A stretch of DNA of 14,606 nucleotides, taken from CAZGWJ01 sp964529445. GTDB taxonomy: Bacteria; Oederibacteriota; Muellerivitia; Muellerivitales; Muellerivitaceae. Under the pieces are notes generated by a model. That model was given only the letters and a program-made list of their open reading frames with translations. It was not told where the DNA came from and did not search any database. The position numbers were made by a program, and so were the translations under genes. Shown piece by piece: positions 1 through 8,071 of this stretch; position 1 is the stretch's first letter; each line of letters begins with the position of its first letter. Location: contig CAZGWJ010000066.1 in NCBI GenBank assembly GCA_964529445.1, positions 1 to 14,606 of the forward strand. The letters run 5' to 3'.

Positions 1-3000
1 CTGTTCCACATATCAGTCCACTGGGATCGATATATTTAAGAGGATTATTCCTCGCGTACCGGTAATAGTTGATGTCCCCACCCTGCAAGCCTATCGGATC
101 TTCCTGCAGGAAGCGCCCGACCGTCGCGTCGTAATGGCGCACACCCATCAGCTTCTTGGTTGCGGTCAATTTCCTCACTCCATAGGCGCCGATGAAGCTG
201 TAGTCGGGCTCGCTGTAGCCCGATGAGTACAGGATCTGCCCGTAGGGGTCGTACTCCGCCTTGAATGATACACCCGAGGAAGCGCTCGAGATACCGATGA
301 TGTTCCCCAGGGCGTCCGAGTGGTAGTATTCCTTCTTTTCCACGCTATAGGTGCCCCAATAGGTGCGTCCATAGATCTTCCCGTGGGCCACCTGGTTCGT
401 GATCCACTTCCCGCTGCTCTGCCTCTCGGCCATCGGCACGATTCCGTCGCCATAGACGAAATTCCGGGTTCCGTTCGTGCCGCCGATCTGGATCAGGTGC
501 CCGTCGTAGTCGTAGGCAAAGGTGTCGTACGACGAGGGGGACCAGTCGATTCTCGCCAAGCGGTTCTCGTAGTCGTATTGGTACTTTATCGTCGTGGCCG
601 TACCGCCGGTCACGCTAATCTCAGTCACGGCATTGCCGTTTGCATCGTATACATAGGTAATGCTGGTTGTGTAATTAGGCGTCGGGGTGATGGTGGGCGT
701 ACTTGTGATGGTCGGGGTCATCGTGGGCGTCGGAATATTGACGACACAACTATTCACCGTCAGATTATCCATGCTTGCCAAATATGGGTTTTCAATATAT
801 CCGATTCGATATCCCACAGCACCGCTGGTGAAGTCATAATCTGTGATGTTATAGAGCAATTGATATCCGCTCCCGTCTTTCCAATCAACGTAGCATTTGA
901 AATTATCACCTTTACACACAACCATCAGTCTCACAGTAGTGCCGGCTGAATAGGATGGCGCCTGCACATAATCACCCGGATATGTATAGTATCCATATTG
1001 ATAACAATATATCTTTTCAACTTGCCACCTACCACAATTGCCGTTCCATTGGAAACTGTAGTATTGCGCTTGTGCGTTTCCCCTAAACGCAATTCCAAAA
1101 ACGCCCATGTTCGACTGGGTTTTCACGAAATCGGCTTCTAAAGTATAGTTTGCTTGATCGTGTGAAAAATGCTCACTATCGATGTATATAACATCCCCTT
1201 GATAACCGTCACCCGATTGCGGTATCAAATTCATTTTGCCATCACTAATCGCCGCTCGATGAACATACAGAGGCTCGATGCAAGTAACGCCTTGTCCGGC
1301 AAGGAAGTCATAATTCCCCGTGGTATCCGCCGCGTAATTATCCGAATATGTGCTCGGGTCACTCGGTGTGCACTCGATACTGACGTTGCCCACCACTGAT
1401 ATTGGACCAGAGAAATGATATGAAGTTGCCAGGTACTGGCTCGGGTATTGATTCTTTACGATTATCCTCATTTGATTGTAGCCAACGGCAAAGTACGACT
1501 TGTCTACGTTCCCATAATAGTTACATTCCCCGTAGTAGTATTGTGGTGTTGGCGATGGATAGGGATGACCGTTAAAGAAGATGGTGGCCGCACTATCCGC
1601 CTGGAAACCAAGAGTGAAATTGCCGGCATCCAGGTCTTCCTGGCTAGGGATGTAGAAATTCCGCGTGAACGTGATCGATCTGCCGTATGAACCGGTCAAG
1701 CCGCCGGGATTATCCGATACCCAGAAACCATTACCGCACGGTGCGGCCCAGCTTGTTTTCAAGATGGGGATCCTGACGGCACCCGAATCATCCCGGCTAT
1801 CACCACTAGCGATGTATCCATCAAGCGGCTCCCCGCCCTCCCCATCGAGCATCAAGGACATCGTTCGAAAGACTTCCGGTTTTTCAATATAGGTCACGGA
1901 CTTTGCAAACGCGGAGACCGGTGCGCTTCCCGGCGTATTCGTCGAGGTTGGCTTTGTGGTGTCGGCGCTTGTCGGACTTGAAGACATGGCCGGTGTCGGC
2001 GTTGAGGTGGCAGTCATGGTTTCAGTTGATGTGTTCGTAAACATTTCCGAAGTCGTACTCGTCGGGCTGATGGTATTGGTATGCGTATTCGTGGCCGTCT
2101 CGTAAGTCCAAGTGTCCGTCGGAGACAAGGACACAACGGAAGTGGCAACGATCGTCCAAGTGTGTGTCGTGGTCTGGCTGGGTGAATAGGTGTGGGTGTG
2201 TGTCCATGTATCCGTCGAAGTCTCCATGGGTTGTGTGGTGTTTGTGTAGGATGGTGTGTTTGTCGGGGTATCCGTCAGGATATTCATCGTAAATGAAGGA
2301 GTATGCGTATATGTGTATGTTGCCGTGTTGATGGGTTCAGGGGTGTTCGTCGGTGACCATGTAAGGGTGTGCGTCCAGGTGTTGGTCGGGATGGGTGTCG
2401 GCGTATACGTCCAGGTCGGGGTAGGTGTGTATTTCTTCTTAACCTTGTCGATCGCATCATCACTCGATGCAGCTACCCAATCCACATCGCTCATCGCCGC
2501 CGATGCGTAGCGGGTATAGGGCATAACGCTTGCAACGTTCGGCAGGTATGAATATCCATTCATGCGGTTCGTTGCATCATGGGTATAAGTGTAGTAATCA
2601 TGCCCTCGTTGGTAATCGGTGCGATTCCCGACGGGGTCATAGTTGAAATGCAGACCCATATTCTGGCTACTTCCGAAATAGACGCTCCCCCCCTTCAATT
2701 GATTGGTCGAGTCATATTCATAAGTACTCATATTGGTGCCGGTCTTCACCCACGCCCTGTTACCCGCCTCATCGTATCCGTAGGCCGTTTGATTGATCGT
2801 TCTGGATCCGCTCCAACCCGTCGATGTGATCGTTGTTGGGCGGTTGTAATTGTCGTATACATACGTTGTGGCTATGTTGTTCGGATAATCAATGTAAGTG
2901 AGATTGTCATTATTGTCGAACGAGTAACTGTACAACTTGCCTTCCGAATCCTGGATATACTCAACCTGGTTCGTGGCGGTGTAATAGTAGTTCGCGTATC

Positions 3001-6000
3001 CCTTGGGATAGGTCACCTTCGTCATATTGCCCACATCGTCATATTCGAAACTCAGCTCGAAGTTATTCTGTTTCTTATAAGTCATGCGGTTCCGGGCATC
3101 ATACTGATAGGTGACCGAGTGGCTCAGGTTGACCGAGTCGCTTCGATAGACCAGATTGCCGACTGCGTCGTATATGTTCGATACTTTTTGTACGCCGTTG
3201 AAGTAGACGTATTGGATCCGGTTCAATTCATCATGGAAATATGTCGTCGTCACACCGCTGGCCAGGTTGTACTTTCCCGTCAAATTGCCAACATCATCGT
3301 AAGCAAATGAAACGGAGCGTCCGGCAGCATCCGTCCTTTGCGAAAGGCGATTATGGGCGTCATAAAGCATGGTAATCGCTTTTGTCCCCGTGACGTTCGT
3401 GTATTGGATCGAAGTGATGTTGCCCGAATCGTCATAGCCATAGGAGACTTGACCGCCCTCGTCATCCATGATATTGACCAAGCGATCCATGCCGTAGGGG
3501 TCGTAGGTATAGGTCGTTCGTTGACCCTTCGGGTCCGTAACCGCCGTTCTGTTCCCGTGATCATCGTATTCGTAGACCGTGGGCGGCATGCCCTGCTGGC
3601 GCACTTCCCTCAGACGATCCGCATTGTCCCAAATGTAACTGGTGGTATTGTTCTTGGGGTCCGTGACCGACTGAACACGGCCTACGGCATCATTGAAATA
3701 CACCGTCTGCTTCCCGTCCACCGTAACGCGGCTGATATAGCCGTTGCTGTCGTATTCATAGGCGGTCTGGTTTCCATTCGCGTCCGTCATGGTTTGTTTC
3801 AGCCCATTGCCGTAATACGTGAACACCGTCGGAGAAGAACCGGGCGGGTATATGTGCGTCAAGTTGCCTTCTTCGTCATATACATACCGCGTAATGTTAT
3901 TCCTCGCGTCCTTGATCGTGACGGGCTGCCCGAAACTGTTGTAAATATACGAGGTGGCCTGGCTTTTGGCGTTCGTTTCCTTGATCACCCGTCCCTTGGA
4001 GTCATACACATAGGTGGTTGAATGAGAATTGGCATCCGTGACCTTGGTTCGGTTCCAATTCGCGTCGTATAGGTAAGTTGTCGGGTTTTGGCCCTGTACA
4101 TCGATACTATCAAGCAGGCCGCCCGCCGAGGCTTGCTTCACGTTGTAAGTGACCGGAATGCCGCAAGACGCACAGCTGCTGTCCCTGGAAAACACAACGA
4201 CTTTATCCGTATCTACATCATCCTCGTAAAATAGCGTTGTTGCCGCCGAAAGCGATCGATCACGCTCTTCGGTCACCCTATAGAAGGCGTCATACGTATA
4301 CTCGAGATACCTCGATCCCTTGTGGTACTTCGGGTCATCGCTCTTCTTCATGTAGCTACCCGTGAAGTATTCATAGGTAGCGACGATGTTCTCGGGATGA
4401 ACGACGGATGTCAAATCGCCGTTGGTATCATAATAGTAGTAGGTATACCTCCCGAGCGGGTCGTTGATCCAATCGATGCAGTCCGTGCCGTCCTTATAGT
4501 GAATATCGATGCTTCTGTTCCCGAAATCGAGCCTTATGACTTTCCCGGCAGAATAGATGAACTTGATCTCGTTGTTGTTCCTGTCGAAGAGAGATTCGAT
4601 TCTCCCGCTGGAATTGAACTTTCTCTTGGTGCCGTCCGGCTCTTTCAGGTATATAGCGCCCGAGGATATATTCAGTGATGCGTAATACCCCGTCCGCATT
4701 GAACTGCCGTAAGTTCCCGACCAAGAAAATACGCGTCTCGCGCCGTCACTTCGCCACAAATGCTTTTCACCCGAGGGCGAATTGGGGTCCAAAAACTCAT
4801 CCAGTATGCTCCACCATTTATTGCCGAACACGCCCGCTTTGTTAGAGAAGCTGTTATACGTTCGGTTGATCGCCAAAGGCATCCCGTTGTGGGAGATGTT
4901 CAGGTCGACGACTTCGTGATTCAGGTTGCCGTTCTTGACGTTGATGCGGTGGCACGTTGAAGGCTGCCCTTCCACGTCAGGATCGCCGATGTCTTCGGGG
5001 GAAGCGGTGGTAGTCGGAGTGGGAGTGGGGGTTGGGGTATGGGTGAAAGTGGGGGTATGCGTTCGAGTGTATGTCACTGTTGGCGTATTTGTAATTGTTC
5101 TTGTGTAAGTCTCCGTGAATGTCGGTGTGATAGTCGGTGTTAATGTATAAACGCCAAACCACTTAACACAAATCCGATAAGACATTTCCGGTGGACTAAT
5201 ACCTATGCAACCTACGCCCTCAATATTATAAGTAACACCTATAGAATTGTTGCCTAGTTGAGCAATAGGCGTCGGATGGGTGGAAGCGATAACACTACCA
5301 TCCCTCGAATCGAGAACCGTATAATCACTATCGCAGGATGAATTGATGCCGGTTTTAAGCGGCCCCTCATTAAAAGACCACCAATATGTCGTACTGTAAT
5401 ACTGCGAGGTTATTGTAACTTGCGGACTATCCGAGGTGAATATTCCATCATTAAAAGACGGCACATAGTAGTGTCCCAAATAGCTATGGATTGTATATTT
5501 GGGGTGTTCCGGATATGACCCACCTCCAATGGCACAATGATCTCCCTGCGGGGGTGGCAATTGAGGTGCGTACGAAGACCACCCAGAAATATTGCAGACA
5601 TTGTTATCAGTATATAATTCCCACGTAGGTGTTCCCACCAGTGTTTTATACCCATCATTTCCAGGATTCGTATAACAATACTCTTGCACACAACCCGTAG
5701 CCGTGACAGATGGCGTAAAATAATACGTATAAATTGGAGTTGGAGTTTCGATCGGTGTCCATGTAATCGTCGGTGTTAAAGTATCTGTCGGGGTATGCGT
5801 ATAAGTAAAGCTGGGAGTGCACGTTGCATGACAATCTACGAGCCGTGCCACGCAACAATACTCAAAATCTGGACATATCATGCCCGGAAATGCACCTGGT
5901 GTACATGTGCTTACTATTTCAGCCCGACACACCGTTGATAACATCATTAAGAAGAATAAGTGTGATACAACAATCGCTTGCGCACGACGGAAAATCGACT

Positions 6001-6019
6001 TACGAGCAATGGCGCTCAA
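1..6019 (-). CDS. Exported Rhs/YD-repeat protein with lectin-like insertion (3' end beyond window)
   Basis: I read this frame triplet by triplet from 6028 to 1 and found no stop, so 2006 codons are present and the C-terminus is missing. The start is TTG at 6017-6019, preceded by TGAGGAAACTCA, a good ribosome binding site; an in-frame TGA sits at 6029-6031. Residues 7-33 form a signal peptide (KSIFRR, hydrophobic core, VCRA/E). Thr/Pro linkers lie at about 65-105, 290-340, 1197-1367 and 1762-1787. Residues 105-290 are a Cys-containing beta-rich module. From about 345 there is an Rhs N-terminal (DUF6531-like) region, then about 27 YD repeats to about 1180, such as TTYVYDSKGRVIKETNAK. Residues 1367-1760 are two beta modules; the second resembles LamG/DUF1080 folds. 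YD repeats then resume and lead to GRFLQEDPIG and YARNNPLKYIDPSGL, the conserved Rhs core. Rhs shells are known to encapsulate C-terminal toxins or act in adhesion; which applies here cannot be seen. Class confident, function inferred. Confidence 0.93.
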   Translation of the reverse strand, partial: MSAIARKSIFRRAQAIVVSHLFFLMMLSTVCRAEIVSTCTPGAFPGMICPDFEYCCVARLVDCHATCTPSFTYTHTPTDTLTPTITWTPIETPTPIYTYYFTPSVTATGCVQEYCYTNPGNDGYKTLVGTPTWELYTDNNVCNISGWSSYAPQLPPPQGDHCAIGGGSYPEHPKYTIHSYLGHYYVPSFNDGIFTSDSPQVTITSQYYSTTYWWSFNEGPLKTGINSSCDSDYTVLDSRDGSVIASTHPTPIAQLGNNSIGVTYNIEGVGCIGISPPEMSYRICVKWFGVYTLTPTITPTFTETYTRTITNTPTVTYTRTHTPTFTHTPTPTPTPTTTASPEDIGDPDVEGQPSTCHRINVKNGNLNHEVVDLNISHNGMPLAINRTYNSFSNKAGVFGNKWWSILDEFLDPNSPSGEKHLWRSDGARRVFSWSGTYGSSMRTGYYASLNISSGAIYLKEPDGTKRKFNSSGRIESLFDRNNNEIKFIYSAGKVIRLDFGNRSIDIHYKDGTDCIDWINDPLGRYTYYYYDTNGDLTSVVHPENIVATYEYFTGSYMKKSDDPKYHKGSRYLEYTYDAFYRVTEERDRSLSAATTLFYEDDVDTDKVVVFSRDSSCASCGIPVTYNVKQASAGGLLDSIDVQGQNPTTYLYDANWNRTKVTDANSHSTTYVYDSKGRVIKETNAKSQATSYIYNSFGQPVTIKDARNNITRYVYDEEGNLTHIYPPGSSPTVFTYYGNGLKQTMTDANGNQTAYEYDSNGYISRVTVDGKQTVYFNDAVGRVQSVTDPKNNTTSYIWDNADRLREVRQQGMPPTVYEYDDHGNRTAVTDPKGQRTTYTYDPYGMDRLVNIMDDEGGQVSYGYDDSGNITSIQYTNVTGTKAITMLYDAHNRLSQRTDAAGRSVSFAYDDVGNLTGKYNLASGVTTTYFHDELNRIQYVYFNGVQKVSNIYDAVGNLVYRSDSVNLSHSVTYQYDARNRMTYKKQNNFELSFEYDDVGNMTKVTYPKGYANYYYTATNQVEYIQDSEGKLYSYSFDNNDNLTYIDYPNNIATTYVYDNYNRPTTITSTGWSGSRTINQTAYGYDEAGNRAWVKTGTNMSTYEYDSTNQLKGGSVYFGSSQNMGLHFNYDPVGNRTDYQRGHDYYTYTHDATNRMNGYSYLPNVASVMPYTRYASAAMSDVDWVAASSDDAIDKVKKKYTPTPTWTYTPTPIPTNTWTHTLTWSPTNTPEPINTATYTYTHTPSFTMNILTDTPTNTPSYTNTTQPMETSTDTWTHTHTYSPSQTTTHTWTIVATSVVSLSPTDTWTYETATNTHTNTISPTSTTSEMFTNTSTETMTATSTPTPAMSSSPTSADTTKPTSTNTPGSAPVSAFAKSVTYIEKPEVFRTMSLMLDGEGGEPLDGYIASGDSRDDSGAVRIPILKTSWAAPCGNGFWVSDNPGGLTGSYGRSITFTRNFYIPSQEDLDAGNFTLGFQADSAATIFFNGHPYPSPTPQYYYGECNYYGNVDKSYFAVGYNQMRIIVKNQYPSQYLATSYHFSGPISVVGNVSIECTPSDPSTYSDNYAADTTGNYDFLAGQGVTCIEPLYVHRAAISDGKMNLIPQSGDGYQGDVIYIDSEHFSHDQANYTLEADFVKTQSNMGVFGIAFRGNAQAQYYSFQWNGNCGRWQVEKIYCYQYGYYTYPGDYVQAPSYSAGTTVRLMVVCKGDNFKCYVDWKDGSGYQLLYNITDYDFTSGAVGYRIGYIENPYLASMDNLTVNSCVVNIPTPTMTPTITSTPTITPTPNYTTSITYVYDANGNAVTEISVTGGTATTIKYQYDYENRLARIDWSPSSYDTFAYDYDGHLIQIGGTNGTRNFVYGDGIVPMAERQSSGKWITNQVAHGKIYGRTYWGTYSVEKKEYYHSDALGNIIGISSASSGVSFKAEYDPYGQILYSSGYSEPDYSFIGAYGVRKLTATKKLMGVRHYDATVGRFLQEDPIGLQGGDINYYRYARNNPLKYIDPSGLICGT
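660..735 (-). repeat. Fourth Thr/Pro linker of the Rhs protein
   Basis: In the Rhs frame this stretch reads as alternating Thr-Pro (IPTPTMTPTITSTPTITPTP). It separates the second lectin-like module from the YD repeats that resume before the core. The DNA is a degenerate tandem of ACNCCN hexamers. Confidence 0.75.
740..1915 (-). other. Domain insertion inside the Rhs YD-repeat region (two lectin-like beta modules)
   Basis: This is the part of the Rhs gene (about residues 1367-1760) that has no YD repeats. The first half contains a stretch like galactose-binding or PA14-type folds (NFTLGFQADSAATIFFNGHP). The second half reads like a LamG/concanavalin-type sandwich (GVFGIAFRGNAQAQYYSFQW, then VRLMVVCKGDNFKCYVDWKD and FTSGAVGYRIG). 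It has several Cys residues, many Tyr residues, and Thr/Pro linkers on both sides. YD repeats occur before and after it, so it interrupts the shell and is not its tip. Domain names are by resemblance only. Confidence 0.55.
1920..2430 (-). repeat. Long Thr-rich linker of the Rhs protein (degenerate tandem repeat)
   Basis: About 170 residues consist mostly of Thr with Pro, Ser, Trp and His (for example TPTPTWTYTPTPIPTNTWTH). The DNA is a degenerate short-period repeat, seen on the plus strand as strings such as gtgtgggtgtgtgtccatg. It joins KKK after the main YD block to the lectin-like insertion. It is probably an extended, possibly glycosylated, spacer. Its length may vary between strains because of the repeats. 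Confidence 0.75.
5005..5150 (-). repeat. Second Thr/Pro linker of the Rhs protein
   Basis: The Rhs frame here is Thr-Pro dominated, ending in THTPTFTHTPTPTPTPTTTA. It separates the N-terminal Cys-containing module from the Rhs N-terminal (DUF6531-like) region. Confidence 0.75.
5705..5825 (-). repeat. First Thr/Pro linker of the Rhs protein
   Basis: The frame reads as a Thr/Pro-rich segment (TYTHTPTDTLTPTITWTPIE) shortly after the predicted signal peptide. It leads into the first Cys-containing module. Confidence 0.7.
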
Positions 6020-6418
6020 TGAGTTTCCTCAAATTGGGATTTATGAAATTATCCCACGGCGCGCTATTTTGTGCACTGTATTTAGAATTATTTTAAGCAT
6101 AGGAAATATCCCTATATCGACGAGTCCACATATATTGGCCTGTCGGTTATTTGACATTATGCGTACAGAGATGTCCAAGACGTCCCTGATTTACAGGTCT
6201 GGGGCCTTATATCCATGTTGCTAACATATGAGGCACAAACATCGGAAAAGCTCCCCTCACCGGTTCGACAGGCTCACCACAGTCCTCCCAACAACCCTCT
6301 TCCGCAAGGGGAGGGCAAAAAGCTCCTTTTAACGTTGTTTGAAGAACCAAACACTCCGGATCTCCAAGATTCAGATTTCATTCATCTTGAAATGCACTTG
6401 AGAAGGAGAAGCCCCCAT
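6020..6418. other. Gene-free spacer between terminator and Rhs gene
   Basis: No convincing coding sequence occurs in these 399 bases on either strand. They contain the Rhs ribosome binding site (6020-6031), AT-rich DNA that could hold its promoter (GATAAT-like and TAAAAT-like hexamers without a good -35), an imperfect inverted repeat ATAGG-7-CCTAT at 6099-6115, and a repeat-like stretch at about 6247-6335. I could not choose a promoter with confidence. Confidence 0.6.
6247..6335. repeat. Dispersed-repeat-like (REP-like) intergenic sequence
   Basis: Two motifs resemble intergenic repeats common in bacterial genomes: GGTTCGACAGGCTCACC at 6262-6278, and a hairpin with arms CCCTCTTC/GGGGAGGG at 6295-6315. 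AAAAGCTCC occurs at both ends of the stretch. Only one copy of each is in the window, so the repeat status is inferred from resemblance. Confidence 0.35.
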
Positions 6419-6456
6419 AAAAAAAGGCCAACCCGCATGTTCGCGGGCCGGCCTTT
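6419..6456 (-). terminator. Intrinsic terminator after pheS operon
   Basis: Reading the minus strand, AAAGGCC and GGCCTTT pair (7 bp), with a second stem CCCGC/GCGGG inside, followed directly by a T run (TTTTTTTA). It lies 23 bp after the stop of the 160-aa membrane protein gene and separates this operon from the Rhs locus. Confidence 0.9.
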
Positions 6457-6478
6457 CACGTCGCGGATGGGTATCCGG

Positions 6479-6961
6479 CTATTTCTTCTTCGTGGGCTCC
6501 TGCCCGGGCATCACCGGCTTCAAACCCTGCTTCTCGGCATTCGTCGGGGGAGCGGGCTGGTAGGTGACATCCCCCACGGGGGTGATCGTCGCGATGACGT
6601 CCTTGTACTGCGCGAAATCGGGGCGGAGCGTCCTCACATCGGCGTCCAGCGGTCCCTCGGGCGGCACCCAGTCGCCCAGGTAGGCCCGGCACTCCCATTC
6701 CCTCTTGGCGGCCATATCCACCCACTTGGACTTGGGCACGTAGTAGAACTCCTGGACTTCCTGGTAGTCCCAGAGGGCCTCGCGGAACTTCCGCTCCGCG
6801 AAATTCTTCTCCCCGCGGTGATAGGCGGCCTTGGCGCGCCGCACGACCTCCATGCGGGCCATCTGGAAGGCGATCAGCAGGGTGACGACGACCAGCAGGG
6901 CCGTCTGCACGCCCGGGCGTTTGTAGAAGGGGACCTTCGGGTTCGCGGGTTGGTCGCTCAA
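6479..6961 (-). CDS. Single-pass membrane protein of unknown function, coupled to pheS
   Basis: The frame encodes 160 aa. The start is TTG at 6959-6961, sharing TTGA with the pheS stop, and GGAGG lies six bases upstream inside pheS, so translational coupling is likely. Residues 1-16 are polar and basic (ending FYKRP); residues 18-36 are one hydrophobic helix (VQTALLVVVTLLIAFQMAR) followed by basic residues. Residues 43-100 are a charged, Tyr/Trp-rich helical stretch (AKAAYHRGEKNFAERKFREA) resembling a single TPR-type helical pair. The tail is rich in Pro and Lys. It occupies the position where pheT usually follows pheS, but has no similarity to the beta subunit. The gene is supported by start, coupling and terminator; I do not recognise the family and no role is assigned. 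Confidence 0.85.
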   Translation of the reverse strand: MSDQPANPKVPFYKRPGVQTALLVVVTLLIAFQMARMEVVRRAKAAYHRGEKNFAERKFREALWDYQEVQEFYYVPKSKWVDMAAKREWECRAYLGDWVPPEGPLDADVRTLRPDFAQYKDVIATITPVGDVTYQPAPPTNAEKQGLKPVMPGQEPTKKK

Positions 6962-7983
6962 CGGATGCCTCCGAACTGTTTCAGGAATCGCAGGTCATTC
7001 TGATAGAAAAGGCGGATGTCGTCAACGCCGTACTTGAGGATGGCCACCCGCTCCACGCCCATCCCGAACGCGAAACCGGTCCATTTCTCGGGGTCGATCT
7101 TGCAGTACCCGAAAACGGCCGGATCGATCATCCCGCATCCCATGATCTCGATCCAACCGGCCTGCTTGCACATCCGGCATCCCTTCCCGCCGCAGAAAAT
7201 GCAGGAGATGTCCACCTCGGCGCTGGGTTCGGTGAAGGGGAAGAAGGAAGGCCTGAAACGGGTGCGGATCTCGGGGCCGAAAAGCTCCTTCACAAAGGCG
7301 TCCAACACCCCCTTGAGATGGGCGAAGGTCACGCCCTCGTCCACGAGAAACCCCTCGACCTGGTGGAAGATGTGGTGGTGGGTCGCGTCGATGGCCTCGT
7401 GACGGTAGACCCGGCCGGGAGCCACGAACTTGAAGGGCGGGGTCGCGTTCTCCATGGTGCGCACCTGCACCGGCGACGTGTGGGTGCGCAACAGGTACTC
7501 CCCGGAAAGGTAGAAGGTGTCCTGGGCGTCCCGGGCCGGATGATCGGGCGGGAAGTTCAGGGCCAGGAAGTTGTAGTAATCGGTCTCGACGTCGGGCCCG
7601 ACGGCCACGCTGAACCCGTAGTTCCTGAAGATGCGGCAAATCTCGTCCTGCACGGCCGTCAGGGGGTGGACCGTACCCAGGGGGACGAACCGGCCGGGCA
7701 GGGTGGGATCGAAACCCGGGATGCCCGCCCTGGAACCCTGGTCCTCGAGTTCCTCCTTGCGCGAGTCCAAGAGCCCCGTGATGGCGATCTTCAGGTCGTT
7801 GATGGCCTTCCCCGCCGCCGGCCTCTCCGGGGCCGCGATCTGGCCCAGGGATTTCAGGAGTTCCGTCACAAGGCCCTTCTTGCCGAGGTATTTCACCCGG
7901 ATTTCCTCGACGGCCTCGGGACGCGCGGCGTTCTTCACCCCTTCTTGGGCTTCCTTCAGGAGGGAATCCAGGCGTTCTTTCAA
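6958..7983 (-). CDS. pheS: Phenylalanine--tRNA ligase alpha subunit
   Basis: The 341-aa product is the catalytic class II subunit that normally works as an alpha2-beta2 complex with PheT to charge tRNA-Phe in the cytosol. Visible features are an N-terminal helical tRNA-binding arm (about 1-85), the TDYYNFLALNFPPDHPARD segment, motif 2 (APGRVYRHEAIDATHHHIFH), RFRPSFFPFTEPSAEVDISC, the Cys-rich loop CGGKGCRMCKQAGW, GCGMIDPAVF, and motif 3 (GFAFGMGVERVAILKYGVDD). Length is normal. The start is TTG at 7981-7983, seven bases after GGAG; no better ATG exists. A 16-bp palindrome and a TATAAT lie upstream. The beta-subunit gene does not follow; a small membrane protein is coupled instead, so pheT must be elsewhere in the genome. 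Confidence 0.96.
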   Translation of the reverse strand: MKERLDSLLKEAQEGVKNAARPEAVEEIRVKYLGKKGLVTELLKSLGQIAAPERPAAGKAINDLKIAITGLLDSRKEELEDQGSRAGIPGFDPTLPGRFVPLGTVHPLTAVQDEICRIFRNYGFSVAVGPDVETDYYNFLALNFPPDHPARDAQDTFYLSGEYLLRTHTSPVQVRTMENATPPFKFVAPGRVYRHEAIDATHHHIFHQVEGFLVDEGVTFAHLKGVLDAFVKELFGPEIRTRFRPSFFPFTEPSAEVDISCIFCGGKGCRMCKQAGWIEIMGCGMIDPAVFGYCKIDPEKWTGFAFGMGVERVAILKYGVDDIRLFYQNDLRFLKQFGGIR

Positions 7984-8028
7984 TGAACGGCTCCGATCCA
8001 GGGATCACCGAAACGACAAGGCCGATAT

Positions 8029-8034
8029 TATAGA
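8029..8034 (-). promoter_or_regulatory. Possible -10 box for pheS
   Basis: The minus strand reads CAATCTATAATATCGG, a perfect TATAAT about 46 bases before the pheS TTG. The -35 region is weak (TTTTAT with 17-bp spacing), so this is a candidate only. Confidence 0.4.
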
Positions 8035-8055
8035 TTGTCGGAAATGGCAATAAAA

Positions 8056-8071
8056 GGCCGATATATCGGCC
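8056..8071. promoter_or_regulatory. 16-bp perfect palindrome upstream of pheS
   Basis: GGCCGATATATCGGCC is fully self-complementary and on the minus strand is followed by TTTTATT. It could be a weak terminator for the upstream 52-aa gene (6-bp stem, TATA loop) or an operator for pheS. A partly overlapping alternative stem, GGCCG/CGGCC, sits just upstream (8068-8080). Confidence 0.5.

Noticed and set aside
320..4678. Many plus-strand open frames of 60-240 codons across the left part
   Set aside because: They are shadows of the continuous minus-strand Rhs frame; their translations are low-complexity Val/Ile/Arg strings with no domain features.
6215..7003. 262-codon plus-strand frame across the terminator and the small membrane protein gene
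   Set aside because: It crosses a strong terminator and is antisense to a coupled, well-supported gene.
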